From Calditrichales bacterium MX18-03 (GTDB lineage Bacteria > Bacillota > Clostridia > Lutisporales > Lutisporaceae): 64,000 nt of DNA. The notes under the pieces were generated by a model. That model was not told the DNA's origin. It saw only the letters and a program-made list of their open reading frames with translations, and made no database searches. Each line of letters starts with the position of its first letter. Position 1 is the first letter of the stretch. The position numbers and the translations under genes were made by a program. The DNA is taken from the NCBI GenBank assembly GCA_021083345.1, contig JAJGRE010000001.1, positions 744,001-808,000 on the forward strand. The letters run 5' to 3'. This document shows, one piece after another, positions 27,044-35,817 of the stretch.

Positions 27044-28466
27044 GCATTTCACTCCCAGCATTACGAGCAATATCTAGCATAGAATCAAAGCACTTTTCTC
27101 CTATCTCCGAAGGTACTATCTCAATCGATGTATCATGGTAAAAATGATTGGACAGGATAGCAACATCGTCCCATGGTTTTGAAAATCTTATGGGGACATA
27201 TTTTCTATCTTTAGGTGGTTTAGGTAAATCAGGCTTAAAAACTTGTCCTCCCAAATGTGTTTTTGTCGCAGTACCATATTGGTGTTGAAATTCCTGATCA
27301 TTCTCTAATATCTTTGTAAATGGAACACTCACAGCTACACTTGAATGACTACGCTCCTCACGTGTTCGTCCTTTCCATATATTCGTATAGTTAGTAAACA
27401 TCTTCAGACCTTCACGCATTTTATTCTTCACGTCTGCATAAATAGATGATGACAAATCTATACCTCTTTTTGTAGTTGTCATCGGTAAATCTTCTGGATT
27501 ATTGCTTTCAAAAACAACAATACCCTTAATCCCAATAAACTGCGTATGGTAATGTGGTACCCCTGCTTCACCCCATCCTGTCAAATGACTCTTGTCGTTA
27601 TAAAGTACAACTCGGTCATTACATACAATCGTCCATCCTGCATCTGCACTTGAACGTTTAGACTCAGTGCCTTCATCAATTTCATCATCAGATGGAGGTG
27701 GTGCATAAAATCCCACAGTTAATTTTACTAATACACTTCCGTATTCTTTTTGATAAATAAATGGCTTCAATCCATGAGCATCGCTAGAGATAAGCAGCTG
27801 TACAGGTAATGCTTCAACCTCTTTTCCATTGATGCGAATAGTAAATCCCTTCTGAATTATCAAACTATAACTGGCTTTTATAGCAGCCGCCAATAAATCG
27901 ATAAAGTGCTCCCTCTTGTCTTCTGTATTCCACTGATTTGCTATGCCCGCATTAAGTTCTGTTACGGAAACAATTGTCCCATTATACTCCATCATATTAT
28001 TCGTTAAATCATCTATAGGAAAATCCCAATTTTCTGGATTAGCCGCCCATTCCTTTTCGATTCTAACTTGATAAGCTAACCCATCATTTTGGGTCGTCAC
28101 TAAAGCTGCTTTTCCAATTTTGAAAATAGCACGTTTCATTCCAATTCCATATATACCAACGGTAGGCAATCCAGTTCCTGTTGTAGATGTTCTCCCATGT
28201 CTAAAAGCATTGTTTTCTGCTACTTCTCTAGGTATACCACCACAGTTGTCTTTAATTGAGAAGTAATCTTTGCTTATCATTATCTCTGCAAAATATCCAT
28301 TATAATACTCACGATTCGTTCTTTTACCTTCAATACCTTTTGTCCTAACTACTCCATCTAAGCAATTGTCAAGTAGGTCTAAAATGGCATCATTCAACTC
28401 AATATCACGAGTCAACATATCTATAAAAAACTCTTTAGTCGGCATACCTTGTGCAACATTTGCCAT
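27036..28466 (-). CDS. GHKL ATPase, MORC/MutL-like
   Basis: 476 residues from the ATG at 28466 (GGATGG upstream). The Bergerat ATP-binding motifs are NDAILDLLDNCLDG (N-box, about 25-38), IKDNCGGIPREVA (about 71-83) and VGIYGIGMKRAIFKIG (about 103-118), followed by a transducer-like region and LPMTTTKRGIDLSSSIY. This layout is that of bacterial MutL/MORC-like ATPases found in restriction-modification and defence loci. No endonuclease domain is visible in the C-terminus. Coupled to the Rossmann-type gene. Confidence 0.85.
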   Translation of the reverse strand: MANVAQGMPTKEFFIDMLTRDIELNDAILDLLDNCLDGVVRTKGIEGKRTNREYYNGYFAEIMISKDYFSIKDNCGGIPREVAENNAFRHGRTSTTGTGLPTVGIYGIGMKRAIFKIGKAALVTTQNDGLAYQVRIEKEWAANPENWDFPIDDLTNNMMEYNGTIVSVTELNAGIANQWNTEDKREHFIDLLAAAIKASYSLIIQKGFTIRINGKEVEALPVQLLISSDAHGLKPFIYQKEYGSVLVKLTVGFYAPPPSDDEIDEGTESKRSSADAGWTIVCNDRVVLYNDKSHLTGWGEAGVPHYHTQFIGIKGIVVFESNNPEDLPMTTTKRGIDLSSSIYADVKNKMREGLKMFTNYTNIWKGRTREERSHSSVAVSVPFTKILENDQEFQHQYGTATKTHLGGQVFKPDLPKPPKDRKYVPIRFSKPWDDVAILSNHFYHDTSIEIVPSEIGEKCFDSMLDIARNAGSEMHE

Positions 28467-28718
28467 TATTACACCATCCTTCGTTAAATATGTTATAGCC
28501 GTACTCACAATTATACTCCTAAATTTTTCCTTCGACAAGATATTACATACGCTTTTACGTATATAAATATAGTATTCAACTGCTAAATTTATATGACACA
28601 TCGTACCCTCATGGGCAGCAATTCTTTTACAGATTAATCTATATAGCTTTGTATTCATCCTTCTTTCTTAATCATTAATCGTTATGATAAAATAAAACCA
28701 ATTGATGGAGGAATTATC

Positions 28719-29312
28719 ATGTGTGGAAGATTTCAATTGTTATACGAAATAGATCAGCTTGAGATGCGGTTTGACGCTAGAAATAACTATATCGGCTATG
28801 GACCCAGGATCGAGATATTCCCTACCGATACCATTCCGATCATCATCCGGAAAGATAACCGAAATTTCATCGAGCCGGCCAAGTGGGGCCTAGATAATCA
28901 TTTCGATAAACGCCCGCTAATTAATGCCAGGGGTGAGACTGTAGATGAGAAGCGCACTTTCAAGAATCTACTGATAGAGAGCCGCTGCCTTATTCCGGCG
29001 ACCTGCTTTTATGAATGGAAAACCGAGGGCAAGAAGAAAACCAAGTTTCAGATAAAGTTACAGGATATTGATATTTTCGGGATGGCCGGGCTGTATAAGG
29101 TTGAAGCTGATGCTGCCGGTTATCCGATATTGAGATGCACGATTATCACAATTTCGGCAAATGAAGCAATGTCTGAAATTCACGACCGGATGCCAGTTAT
29201 ATTGAGTAAAGAAAACGAGAATGTATGGTTGGATAATTCGATAAGGGATCCGCTGCTGCTGAAGGAATTCATGAAGACTTATGCCGGAGGAATTGAGTTG
29301 GTGGCGATATAG
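28719..29312 (+). CDS. SRAP-domain protein (YedK/HMCES)
   Basis: 197 residues with all SRAP landmarks: Cys2 (MCGRF) that forms a thiazolidine crosslink with abasic sites in single-stranded DNA, Asn69 in LINARGE, Glu99 in CFYEWK and His155 in IHDRMPVIL. It protects abasic DNA at replication forks. Ribosome site GGAGGAATTATC is just before the ATG. It is the intact parent of several broken copies downstream. Confidence 0.95.
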   Translation: MCGRFQLLYEIDQLEMRFDARNNYIGYGPRIEIFPTDTIPIIIRKDNRNFIEPAKWGLDNHFDKRPLINARGETVDEKRTFKNLLIESRCLIPATCFYEWKTEGKKKTKFQIKLQDIDIFGMAGLYKVEADAAGYPILRCTIITISANEAMSEIHDRMPVILSKENENVWLDNSIRDPLLLKEFMKTYAGGIELVAI

Positions 29313-29462
29313 GTTAGCCCTCCCCCAGCTCGACCACAAAAAATAAGGGCCTATCCAACTGGACAGATCTTCTTTTATTGATAATATTTGGGTAGAGTAT
29401 AGGTAATGTATGGTAATATGAGTTTATAGCTTATATAAAGATTTTGCATTTTGAGGTACTGT

Positions 29463-29867
29463 ATGATTAAAAAGCTGATTACGTCAATCCTGATTTTTAT
29501 TCTGACTATAACGGTATATATAGTCTGCTTATCCATAACATCATTTATCATAATTATTTTTGATTTAGGTGGATTAGGTGGTTTGGCTATTTGGTTTCTG
29601 GTCCCAGCACTTACACTCTATATAAATAAGCATCTGTACAAACACGTATTCAAAACCACATCTCTTATTCTTATGCCGCTAGCACTTTTCATTAACATTT
29701 TTATTGTTGTTGGAATATCATGTTTACTCTACAAGCCCCCAGAGCCCGGTGATATTATTCCTGATACGACATTTATAGTTTTTCCTCCAAGTGCTATTTT
29801 TGCATTCTTAGTCAGTGGGGCTTACTATATTTCTAAGAGCTTTGATTTGAGTGTATTTATTCAATGA
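29463..29867 (+). CDS. Small membrane protein, unknown
   Basis: 134 residues, with GAGGTACTGT before the ATG at 29463. Four hydrophobic segments alternate with short loops. Not recognised. It lies between the intact SRAP gene and its first broken copy, whose 5' part appears to have been replaced by this gene's 3' end. Confidence 0.6.
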   Translation: MIKKLITSILIFILTITVYIVCLSITSFIIIIFDLGGLGGLAIWFLVPALTLYINKHLYKHVFKTTSLILMPLALFINIFIVVGISCLLYKPPEPGDIIPDTTFIVFPPSAIFAFLVSGAYYISKSFDLSVFIQ

Positions 29868-29879
29868 ATCTTCAGTTAC

Positions 29880-30275
29880 CGGTCTGCCGCTCCAGTCGAA
29901 GCCGTGGATAAGAAACGCACTTTCAAGTATCTGCCCATTGAGAGCCGCTGCCTTATCCCTGCGACTGGCTTTTATGAGTGGCATACAAAAGGCAAGAAGA
30001 AAACCAAGTATCAGATCAGGCTCCAGGATTATAATATTTTCGGGATGGCAGGGTTGTTTAAGGCAGAGACTGATGCTGCCGGCAATCCGATTTTGAGGTG
30101 TACGATTATTACGATTTCTGCAAATGAGGCTATGTCGGAGATCCATGACCGGATGCCGGTCATCCTGACCAAGGAAAATGAGAGCATTTGGCTGGATGAG
30201 TCTATCAGAGATCCGCTGCTTTAAAAGGAATTTATGAAGACTTACGCCGGAGGGATTGAGCTGGCGGCGATATAG
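29880..30275 (+). pseudogene. SRAP-domain copy, 5'-truncated with ochre stop
   Basis: From VDKKRTFKYLPIESRCLIP to the end KTYAGGIELAAI it matches the SRAP protein at 28719 closely. The first about 75 codons, including catalytic Cys2, are missing. An in-frame TAA replaces a Leu codon at 30222-30224. It cannot be active. Confidence 0.85.
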
Positions 30276-30611
30276 GCCAGCTCCCCTCCTTTTCTTTATC
30301 ATTTTTCGGCAATTTTACCGTTTATATGATAAAACTTACCATTTGAAAAAAAGTCATCATTTTTGATTTTAGAGGGGCAATAATTTACTTGGCCGTCAGT
30401 TTTGCTTGTCCTCAAACTTGTTTGTTTACATCCTCTCTGTTTTTGATACGATATACTTTCTCCATTGTTAGCATCCTTTCTCTTTTACCCCCTTCAAGTG
30501 TCAGCAACTTAAAGGGTATTTGATTTTTGGGGGGCTTGCAATGGAGTTTTTCCATTTTATGCGTGGTTTTTTAAGTTCCGGAACGCTCGGTTTTCATTGT
30601 ACTAAAAACAA

Positions 30612-30667
30612 TCGAATATAGGTTGTACAGTCTATATCGTCGAATATAGGTTGCAAAGGCTATATTG
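30612..30667. repeat. Tandem 28-bp repeat with internal dyads
   Basis: Two adjoining 28-base units each start TCGAATATAGGTTG. Each holds a dyad ATATAG-N10-CTATAT. They look like paired regulatory-protein binding sites in a 460-base gap ahead of a 47-codon ORF. The rest of 30276-30600 shows no gene. Confidence 0.5.
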
Positions 30668-30742
30668 TGATATTAGGGCAATTATCAATTGCTTTAATAT
30701 CAGTATGAGAAGTTAAGCAATGCATCTATAATGGGGGTACTC

Positions 30743-30886
30743 ATGAATGAAATTTTGGCTATAATCGCTTCCTCTTTGATTAAAGTAATCAGTCATCTTC
30801 TACTTTTATTGGCATTTCCGGATGGTTTAATAATAAATATCCGGCGCTTGCCCATTATGATAACAGTGACCTTACATAGCTGGTAG
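30743..30886 (+). CDS. 47-residue hydrophobic peptide ORF
   Basis: The ORF starts at an ATG preceded by GGGGG. The sequence begins MNEILAIIASSLIKVISHLL, one amphipathic or membrane helix, and ends with basic residues. Its last codons fall within a copy of the SRAP 3' tail, so the end is a recombination product. It could be a small membrane peptide, or chance. Confidence 0.3.
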   Translation: MNEILAIIASSLIKVISHLLLLLAFPDGLIINIRRLPIMITVTLHSW

Positions 30887-30960
30887 CGATATAGGCCAGC
30901 TTCCCTCCTTTTCTTTATTCTTTTTCGGCAGTTTTACCGTTTATATGATAAAACATACTG
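30877..30960 (+). repeat. SRAP 3' tail and leader repeat, copy 2
   Basis: AGCTGGTAGCGATATAGGCCAGC and the following C-rich and A+T-rich bases repeat the 3' end of the SRAP pseudogene at 30262-30340 nearly base for base, continuing into TTTTACCGTTTATATGATAAAA. No SRAP coding core is present here. Confidence 0.7.
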
Positions 30961-31050
30961 TTCATATAACTTCTCGCTTTTTTTTAAGGAAATTAGTTAT
31001 AATTGTACTGGACAAGCCTACGCTTATTCCCAATAATAAGGAGGTCATAG
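30935..31050 (+). promoter_or_regulatory. Repeated leader/promoter (copy shared with 35818-35935)
   Basis: Begins TTTACCGTTTATATGATAAA; near the 3' side TTATAATTGTACTGGACAA gives a good -10 box, followed by TAAGGAGG before the gene at 31052. The same about 115-base layout recurs at 35818. The first part also follows the SRAP remnant at 30308. Confidence 0.55.
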
Positions 31051-31051
31051 A

Positions 31052-31477
31052 ATGGCTGATACATCAAAGCTACAACGTGTAACCGATTATATTCTGGCGG
31101 ACTTAAGCAACCGATTTAGTGTCGAGCTCACGCAAAGGAAAGTAAAAGTCGGCACCAACGGCATTCAGAAAAAATTCTCCGGTGTCTCAAAAGACGCAAG
31201 CATCCTGGTGCATGTCTGTCACCATAGCGGATTAACAAAGGGTGGAAATATCCCTGTTGGAAAGCTTAATGGATTGTACTCCAAGTGTTACTTGATGGAG
31301 AAGGCTCATGCCAAGAAATAGTATATCTATTTCTCGAACAAAGAGTTTTACGACATATTCAAAGAAAGCAGCATCGGAATACTGGAGGGTATCGAGCTGA
31401 GATACTTTGACGGCCTTCCCCCTTATCTTGTAGAAATACTCGCAGAAGTTCTGCAGAATGCAAGCGATGAAATGTAA
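31052..31477 (+). pseudogene. Unknown protein with in-frame TAG
   Basis: The ATG (AAGGAGG upstream) opens 89 codons ending in a TAG at 31319-31321. The same frame runs on for 51 more sensible codons (YIYFSNKEFYDIFKESSIGIL...VLQNASDEM) to TAA at 31477. The whole would be a 141-residue soluble protein with a basic N-terminal half and an acidic C-terminal half. I do not recognise the family; conserved-looking VCHHSG and YSKCYLMEKAHA may bind metal. Confidence 0.6.
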
Positions 31478-31507
31478 TTATAAACTTTATGAATCGGAGG
31501 AGAATTT

Positions 31508-31576
31508 ATGAGACGCATCGTATTCCTTATCATATTATTGGTTGTTGTTCTTTCGGGCATTCCAGCGTTCTACTAA
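31508..31576 (+). CDS. 22-residue hydrophobic peptide
   Basis: GGAGGAG lies five bases ahead of an ATG; the product is MRRIVFLIILLVVVLSGIPA plus two residues, a single membrane helix with a positive start. It is followed by a weak TTATGCT/AGCATAA hairpin. Size and shape are those of type I toxin peptides or small membrane regulators. Too short for certainty. Confidence 0.35.
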   Translation: MRRIVFLIILLVVVLSGIPAFY

Positions 31577-31744
31577 ATCCCACGCATTTATGCTCCCCTT
31601 CCGTTGGCACTTTTGGTAGCATAAGTGAAGCATTACTAAATTCGGGTATTTTTTGTTGAATTGATATAAGTGTTAGAATTAGATATAATAAAATAGATAT
31701 ATTTACCAAAATTGCCTATTATGATTAATTAAGGAGATGCTATT

Positions 31745-32392
31745 GTGAAGATAATTAAAGAGCGTAAACCGATTATGAAGTTATTATCATTTATTTTCGG
31801 ATTAATTATCGTATGGATTATCTATATCTTTATTATTGCTGGATTATTTTGTGAAAATGGTGAACCACTGACTAATAAACAAGCAGGCATTGCTTTTGTT
31901 TCAGCTTTGTTAACAATGGTTTCTTATATTATAGGTAGCGATTATAATTACTTGAAAAGATTGGAGCTTACAACAGGTTCACTTCTCAGTAATATATCTG
32001 TATATAAACAAAGAGAAAAGCAATTATTATCTAAAGCAGAGAAGATTATTTCTAAATTTTTACTTCATGAAAGTGATACTCATAAAACAACAGCGGAAAA
32101 AAGAAGTGGGAATATTCTAAAGTTATCTGATAATGAAAAAGCTTTATCGTTAAATGATATTAAGTTAACAATAGAAGCATACCCTGATTTAAAATCTGAT
32201 AAGCATATTTCAACTTTATTGACCCAGCTTGAAGAATCTGAAAACAGTATATTAAATTCCAAAGTACTTTTTAATGAATATGTTACATACTTAAATTCTG
32301 CTATTGTATCATTTCCATCCATCTTATTTACTGGATTCTGGAAAATGAAACCAATGCAATTTTATGTAGACGCTGAAGTAGATGAAATATAG
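31745..32392 (+). CDS. LemA-family membrane protein
   Basis: 215 residues from a GTG with AAGGAGATG upstream. Two N-terminal hydrophobic helices (about 11-33 and 45-65), then a helical domain. The end LEESENSILNSKVLFNEYV and LNSAIVSFPSILFTGFWKMKP is the LemA signature (paired helices with a conserved FP). LemA proteins have an extracytoplasmic N-terminus and a cytoplasmic helical bundle; no precise role is known. Confidence 0.7.
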   Translation: MKIIKERKPIMKLLSFIFGLIIVWIIYIFIIAGLFCENGEPLTNKQAGIAFVSALLTMVSYIIGSDYNYLKRLELTTGSLLSNISVYKQREKQLLSKAEKIISKFLLHESDTHKTTAEKRSGNILKLSDNEKALSLNDIKLTIEAYPDLKSDKHISTLLTQLEESENSILNSKVLFNEYVTYLNSAIVSFPSILFTGFWKMKPMQFYVDAEVDEI

Positions 32393-32412
32393 TTTCATAT
32401 TTACAGTAAGTA

Positions 32413-32600
32413 ACATTTTCCTCATGGCCGGCCTATACAAGGTTGAACCGGATGCAGCCGGCAATCCTTACAAAGGAAAATGAAGGTATTTGGCGGATGA
32501 ATCTATCAGAGATCCGAGGCTTTTGAAGGAATTTATGAAGACTTACGCCGGAGGGATTGAGCTGGTAGCGATATAGGCCAGCTCCCCTCCTTTTTTTTCT
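32413..32600 (+). pseudogene. SRAP-domain copy, internally deleted
   Basis: Starts with MAGLYKVEPDAAGNP-like sequence, skips the region that holds the conserved His, then resumes at the ENEG..W block and ends KEFMKTYAGGIELVAI. It also carries the same C-rich trailer. Third degenerate copy of this gene in 4 kb. Confidence 0.75.
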
Positions 32601-32751
32601 CTTTGGACGATCATTATATATCAGTAACTGTCTATATAATATTAATTATATAGACTAAATACCCATTATTTGGTATAGTATTCTATATAGATGCAGAGAA
32701 TACCAAATACATATGCATTAGTAATAAAACGATGAGAGGAGCGTGTATCTC

Positions 32752-33525
32752 ATGAAGGTAATAAACAGGAAATCTTTGCTTTATAAAACTGAAGTTGAGT
32801 ATGGAGATTATACAATTAACCATGTAGAGGGGTGCTCCCATGGCTGCCTCTATCCATGCTATGCCATGATGCTGAAAAAGCGATTTGGTGTAATAAAAAA
32901 CTATGAGGATTGGATAGAGCCTAAGCTGGTAGGAAATGCCCTTGAACTGCTGAGAAAAGAGATCCCAAAGCACAAGCACAAAATAAAATTCGTTCATCTG
33001 TGTTTTACAACCGATCCTTTTATGTACGACTATCCTGAGGTCATTAACTTAAGCCTGGATATTATCCGGCTCTTGAATGATCATGATATTAAATGCACCG
33101 CGCTTACCAAAGGGCTCCTACCATATGAGCTGGCGGAATTGAGCAAGATGAATGAATTTGGAATAACATTAATATCTTTGGACGAGAAATTCAGGCAAGA
33201 TTATGAGCCATACGCGGCACCTTACCAGGAGCGAATCAGCAGCCTCTATAAACTACATAAATCCGGAATAAAAACCTGGGTAAGCATTGAGCCATACCCT
33301 ACCCCCAATATTATCGATCAGGATTTCAGTAAAATACTCGAATCCATATCATTTGTTGATAAGATCATCTTCGGCCGGCTTAACTACAATCCTTTAGTCA
33401 CAAAGTATACTAAGCATCAGGAATTTTTCAACTCTTTAAGCCATCAAGTTATCGACTTTTGTGAAAATCGCAATATCGACTACCATATTAAAGAAGGCAC
33501 ACTTATTGACTGCAAAATTGTTTAG
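32752..33525 (+). CDS. Three-Cys-motif (radical-SAM-like) protein
   Basis: 257 residues. Near the N-terminus NHVEGCSHGCLYPCYAMM gives Cys28, Cys32 and Cys36 (C-x3-C-x3-C), one residue longer than the standard radical SAM CxxxCxxC. The rest resembles the spore-photolyase-like TIM-barrel: LCFTTDPFMYDYPEV, CTALTKGLL, ITLISLDEKF, WVSIEPYPTPN. NCBIfam describes such proteins as regular partners of TcmP, which is encoded 0.9 kb away on the other strand. The ATG at 32752 is about ten bases from AGAGGAG. The gene ends 11 bases before the recombinase. Confidence 0.75.
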   Translation: MKVINRKSLLYKTEVEYGDYTINHVEGCSHGCLYPCYAMMLKKRFGVIKNYEDWIEPKLVGNALELLRKEIPKHKHKIKFVHLCFTTDPFMYDYPEVINLSLDIIRLLNDHDIKCTALTKGLLPYELAELSKMNEFGITLISLDEKFRQDYEPYAAPYQERISSLYKLHKSGIKTWVSIEPYPTPNIIDQDFSKILESISFVDKIIFGRLNYNPLVTKYTKHQEFFNSLSHQVIDFCENRNIDYHIKEGTLIDCKIV

Positions 33526-33536
33526 AGAGGTTCACT

Positions 33537-34415
33537 ATGATCAAAGACTATATGGCGTTTTTAATTAGCAAAGGAAAGAAATCAAATACTGTAAAGGCAT
33601 ACAAGATAAATATTGAGAAGTTTATGATTTGGTTGAAGGAAAGAAATGCCGAGTCTGAGGGGACAGGATTTACTACCGAAGATCTTCAGAAGTATCAAGA
33701 CTATCTTCTGAATACAAAAAAATACGCAGCATCAGGCGTACTGCAAAGAATGAATGCTGTTGTATCATATTGTAAATATCTCTATATGAAAAGAATACTA
33801 CCAATGGATATCGTTAGGGATTTCGAATTTCATAGAGTCCAGAACAAATTTGATGTTCCTGAAGTGATTAATAACAGTGAGATGAGTAAATATCGGAATG
33901 AAATATATAAAGGCGGTAACCTTCGGGACATTGCTATTTTCGAGCTGTTCTTGAATACCGGAATCAGGGCTTCTGAGTTAATTGCCCTTGAAAAAACTGA
34001 CCTAGAAATGTCAGAGGAAAAGCTTATATTTATCCGAGATGAAAACGATGGATTGAATCGCAGAATCCCCCTCAATTCTGAAGCAAGAAAAGCACTTCAA
34101 GCGTACTTGAATACCCGGCAAATGAAATATCATGCAGGCCAAAAACTTTGGCTGGGGCAGAGAGGCCCTCTGACGCAAGATGGAATCAATAAAATGCTTA
34201 AGCGTTATGCTGAAAGATGTGATCTTGCAGAAAAAATATCCCCTAATGCTATTAGGCATTATTTCGCATCCAAGCTGATCCGCGAAAAGAAATTGGATTT
34301 GGTGCTGGCTGCGAATGTATTGGGTCACACCAATATCAACTCAACACGAAAGTATTCCCAACCGCGACTAGAAGATATTGCGCAAGCACTTGAAGATCTG
34401 CACCCAGGGGCTTAG
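33537..34415 (+). CDS. Tyrosine recombinase (XerC/D-like) with altered active site
   Basis: 292 residues. N-terminal SAM-like DNA-binding domain (1-100) and catalytic domain. Arg144 (NTGIRASEL), Arg240, His264 (LGHTNINST) and Tyr273 (RKYSQP) are present. The first His of the usual HxLRH is Asn237 (NAIRH), and the beta-hairpin Lys seems absent (RDENDGLNRRIPL). It follows the three-Cys gene by 11 bases with GAGAGG as ribosome site, so it is probably co-expressed. Its 3' end overlaps the convergent TcmP gene by 4 bases. Confidence 0.82.
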   Translation: MIKDYMAFLISKGKKSNTVKAYKINIEKFMIWLKERNAESEGTGFTTEDLQKYQDYLLNTKKYAASGVLQRMNAVVSYCKYLYMKRILPMDIVRDFEFHRVQNKFDVPEVINNSEMSKYRNEIYKGGNLRDIAIFELFLNTGIRASELIALEKTDLEMSEEKLIFIRDENDGLNRRIPLNSEARKALQAYLNTRQMKYHAGQKLWLGQRGPLTQDGINKMLKRYAERCDLAEKISPNAIRHYFASKLIREKKLDLVLAANVLGHTNINSTRKYSQPRLEDIAQALEDLHPGA

Positions 34416-35644
34416 AGACCGGTTAAGAGGTCTGGTATCCATCCATCTCTAAGCTCTATTCTTATCTCGTACTTGTCAAAATCTAAAGAGGTTGCCTTCT
34501 TGTTGTGCTCTGTATACTCAGGCTTTCTCGTAACTTTGAGTGACTTATTCTCCAGCCTTTTTACGGCATCCTTATACTCACTCACTCGATAGATAATCCC
34601 ATGCTTCTCAATCATCTTTACGATTAACTCCCTCAACAAGACAGGTTCTGGTTGAGATAGAATGTAACCCATTATATAGCTTTCCAGTTTAGTCATCTTT
34701 TCAACATCTGCCTCTGGGAAAAAGTCAAAGAATGACATCTGCCCTTCTATATTGTTTTCGTTAATATCCTTAAATACTTTATTCATAATGTCTGACATAA
34801 GGAATATTCCATCGTCCTTATTAGTGGCGAAAACCATTCTGTATTTTGGTATGTTCCGGGCTTTTGTCTTTATAGGCACATCGATGGCATATTTGAAAAT
34901 CTGTCGAAGACGATTCAAATACTCACCGACGAAAACTTCTTCGGCTTGATGCATTCTCATTTTCCCACTGTTGTAATCATTTAATATCTGCTGCCAATAG
35001 TCACCATTCGCAATTCTGTTCATGTTCCCGATATCATTCGCAGAATCTATCTCATAATCTTCTTCATTATCTATTTCGTTTAATATGTTTTCATACTTCA
35101 ATAGCCGGCAGCCTTCGCGTAAAAAACCAAAGGAGTTGAAGTTGAGGAGCAACTCCAGTGTGTTAAATCTTCTTTGCTGAATGCTTCTGAATCGATTGAA
35201 ATCAAGGCTCTTTATACCGTAAGGATCGACATAAAGAAACAAGTTCGAAATTGAGTCCAGTTTCAATATGTACTCCAGATTTTCCTCGAAAGTACCAGGC
35301 TTGACTATGCAGTTCTTATATCCTTTTAGATTTCTATCTAAATCGGCAACGTGCTCTTTCTCAATAAAGATACCACTTACATTTTTATTGGGATTATACT
35401 CGTTTTCTATGCTTTTCTTAATATTCTCTGCAAATATAATTGGAGATCCAGGATTGCCATCATCAAATCTGCCTTTCCCAGCAAAACAATCTATAAAAAC
35501 TAACGGCTTCCTACTTGTCAGGATTTTTGCCGTATACGGCACCAAATAATAACTTAACAATCTGTCTTTGAAGAAAGACCAAGGTTTTTTCTTTTCAAAA
35601 AAAGCATCATTACAACCCACTCTACGCCCCCCAAACTTTTCCAT
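34412..35644 (-). CDS. tcmP: Three-Cys-motif partner protein TcmP-like
   Basis: 410 residues. Opens with FFEKKKPWSFFKDRLLSYYLVPYTAKIL, then FIDCFAGKGRFDDGNPGSP, VSGIFIEKE and LFLYVDPYGIKSL, the Rossmann-like block of TcmP (NCBIfam three-Cys-motif partner). The C-terminal half is helical with a winged-helix look (LRELIVKMIEKHGIIYRVSEYKDAVKRL). It faces the three-Cys protein and recombinase. Function is not established; the family is mostly found in variable genomic islands. The ribosome site is weak. Confidence 0.8.
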   Translation of the reverse strand: MEKFGGRRVGCNDAFFEKKKPWSFFKDRLLSYYLVPYTAKILTSRKPLVFIDCFAGKGRFDDGNPGSPIIFAENIKKSIENEYNPNKNVSGIFIEKEHVADLDRNLKGYKNCIVKPGTFEENLEYILKLDSISNLFLYVDPYGIKSLDFNRFRSIQQRRFNTLELLLNFNSFGFLREGCRLLKYENILNEIDNEEDYEIDSANDIGNMNRIANGDYWQQILNDYNSGKMRMHQAEEVFVGEYLNRLRQIFKYAIDVPIKTKARNIPKYRMVFATNKDDGIFLMSDIMNKVFKDINENNIEGQMSFFDFFPEADVEKMTKLESYIMGYILSQPEPVLLRELIVKMIEKHGIIYRVSEYKDAVKRLENKSLKVTRKPEYTEHNKKATSLDFDKYEIRIELRDGWIPDLLTGL

Positions 35645-35817
35645 TAATTTATTCCATTATATTCCTATTACAGATTTATATCAACATTAACCGATTATTG
35701 CATCCCTTATTTGTCCGCTTATGCTGCTTTACACACCACACAACTCTTTGTCAAAGGAAGCGAGCGAATGCTATAAAGATAGGCTAATAAACGCCACTGG
35801 CTACTTCACTTTTCGTC

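Noticed and set aside
29808-30302. 164-codon minus-strand ORF
   Set aside because: Antisense to the decayed SRAP copy, and the same antisense frame appears opposite the intact SRAP gene.
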